Positions 6,173-7,111 of a stretch of DNA of 7,111 nt are shown here, one piece after another; the stretch's first letter is position 1; each line of letters opens with the position of its first letter. The notes beneath the pieces were generated by a model, which saw only the letters and a list, made by a program, of their open reading frames with translations, did no database searches and was not told where the DNA came from. A program made the translations under genes and the position numbers. Source of the DNA: Gemmatimonadales bacterium. Its GTDB lineage: Bacteria > Gemmatimonadota > Gemmatimonadetes > Gemmatimonadales > GWC2-71-9. Location: assembly GCA_004525055.1 (NCBI GenBank), contig SPDF01000075.1:1-7111 (forward strand). Direction: 5' to 3'.

Positions 6173-7111
6173 CCCGCCTCCAGCCCAGCAGCCAACTCCG
6201 GTCCCAGCTGGGTAATATCGCCCGCCCCAAGGATCAGGAGCACATCACCCGGCTCCAGGAGCCCCAGCACGAATTGGCCGACAGCCGCCCGCTTGGGGGC
6301 AAAGTGAACATTCGCGCCCGCTGCCCGAGCCGCCTCGGCCACGAGGACGCCGCTCACCCCGGGCACAGGCTGCTCCCTGGCGGCGTAGATCTCGGTCACC
6401 ACCGCCATGTCCGCCGCCGCGAGTGCCTGCCCCATCGCCGTGCTGTGGGTCTGGGTCCGACTGTAGAGGTGGGGTTGGAACACCGCCACCAATCGCCGAC
6501 CGGGAAAGGCCTGACGCGCAGCTTCGAGCGTGGCAACCAGCTCCGTCGGATGGTGCGCGTAGTCGTCCACCAGCGTCACCCCGCCGACATCACCCAGTCG
6601 TTCAAACCTCCGCCCCACGCCACGAAACTCCGCGAGCGCCTCGAGCGCTGACTCGATCGACCCATCGAGCGCATGGACCACGCCGAGCGCCGCCGTGGCG
6701 TTGCGGAGGTTGTGAAGCCCTGGGACACGCAACCGGAGTGTCACGCCCTGGCGCCCTGGAAGGGTGATGGACGCGGCCGTCATCGACACTTCCTGTCGCA
6801 CGTCGAAAATCCGAAGGTCGGCGTCCGGCGCTGCACCGAATCGCAGGGTGCCTGGCCCCAGTCGTGCCGCCAATCGAGCCGCCCCGGCATCGTCGGTACC
6901 GATCAGGCGCACACGGGCGCGCCCGGCGAAGGTGGCGAATGCCGCTTCGAGCGCATCGAAGGATCCGTAGCATTCGAGATGATCGGCCTCGACGTTGTTC
7001 ACCACCGCCACCGTCGGGTGGAGGGCAAGAAACGCCTGATCGTACTCGTCAGCCTCGACCACGAAGAGTGCCTCACCATCGAGCCGGGCGTTCCCGCCCC
7101 AATGGCCGACC
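6169..7111 (-). CDS. murC: UDP-N-acetylmuramate-L-alanine ligase MurC, 5' end beyond window
   Basis: MurC uses ATP to join L-alanine to UDP-MurNAc, the first amino-acid step of the peptidoglycan precursor, in the cytoplasm. The frame is open to the right edge, so the GTG at 7062 is an internal valine codon and not the start. 313 residues are present. By comparison with E. coli MurC about 150 N-terminal residues are missing, including the Rossmann domain and ATP P-loop. Seen, numbered from the first complete codon: EADEYD (19-24), NNVEADHLE (38-46), GLHNLRNATAA (131-141) in the central ligase domain, RRFER (167-171), DDYAHHPTE (182-190), FQPHLYSRT (211-219) and GAGDIT (295-300) in the C-terminal domain. 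DDYAHHPTE and the YSRT block are typical of MurC and Mpl rather than MurD/E/F. Its position directly before ftsQ, with a 4-nt overlap, favours MurC over Mpl. Confidence 0.96.
   Translation of the reverse strand, partial: VGHWGGNARLDGEALFVVEADEYDQAFLALHPTVAVVNNVEADHLECYGSFDALEAAFATFAGRARVRLIGTDDAGAARLAARLGPGTLRFGAAPDADLRIFDVRQEVSMTAASITLPGRQGVTLRLRVPGLHNLRNATAALGVVHALDGSIESALEALAEFRGVGRRFERLGDVGGVTLVDDYAHHPTELVATLEAARQAFPGRRLVAVFQPHLYSRTQTHSTAMGQALAAADMAVVTEIYAAREQPVPGVSGVLVAEAARAAGANVHFAPKRAAVGQFVLGLLEPGDVLLILGAGDITQLGPELAAGLEAG

Noticed and set aside
6169..7062. A complete 297-residue gene starting at GTG 7062
   Set aside because: The GTG lies inside the conserved MurC stretch before EADEYD, and the same frame continues without a stop to the right edge. 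The gene is truncated by the window and does not start there.

Overview
All convincing genes lie on the minus strand and read right to left, in the order murC (5' part missing) - ftsQ - ftsA - ftsZ - M23 metallopeptidase - large membrane-anchored VWA-domain protein (3' part missing). This is the distal end of a dcw (division and cell wall) cluster followed by two envelope genes. The window is almost entirely coding. Only two gaps exist, 23 nt between ftsA and ftsZ and 68 nt between the peptidase and the VWA gene. No RNA gene, CRISPR array, insertion sequence or transfer signature was seen.

The organism is a high-GC bacterium with a diderm-type envelope toolkit (a MepM/YebA-like LysM-M23 hydrolase and a single-pass FtsQ with POTRA domain). 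The murC-ftsQ-ftsA-ftsZ order without murB or ddl in between, together with the protein flavour, makes me suspect Gemmatimonadota or a similar environmental phylum. That is an inference from memory of gene order and was not tested.

Layout: 7111-6169 carries the C-terminal two thirds of MurC, which adds L-Ala to UDP-MurNAc. 6172-5480 is FtsQ, the divisome scaffold. 5483-4230 is FtsA, the actin-like membrane tether. 4206-3052 is FtsZ, the tubulin-like ring protein. 3052-1808 is a catalytically intact, membrane-anchored endopeptidase. 1739-1 is a protein of at least 579 residues with two N-terminal membrane helices and a compact VWA domain; its frame stays open to the left edge. It is easy to miss because it has no stop codon inside the window.

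Junctions: murC/ftsQ and ftsQ/ftsA overlap by ATGA, and ftsZ/peptidase by TGATG, all typical of translational coupling. ftsZ alone among the cell-division genes has a gap and its own strong Shine-Dalgarno sequence, which fits its need for higher synthesis than FtsA or FtsQ. Both gaps contain an inverted repeat whose 3' arm carries the candidate ribosome-binding sequence of the next gene. Together with the coupling of a peptidoglycan hydrolase to ftsZ, this is the most interesting structure here. I found no clear evidence of a wholly new system.
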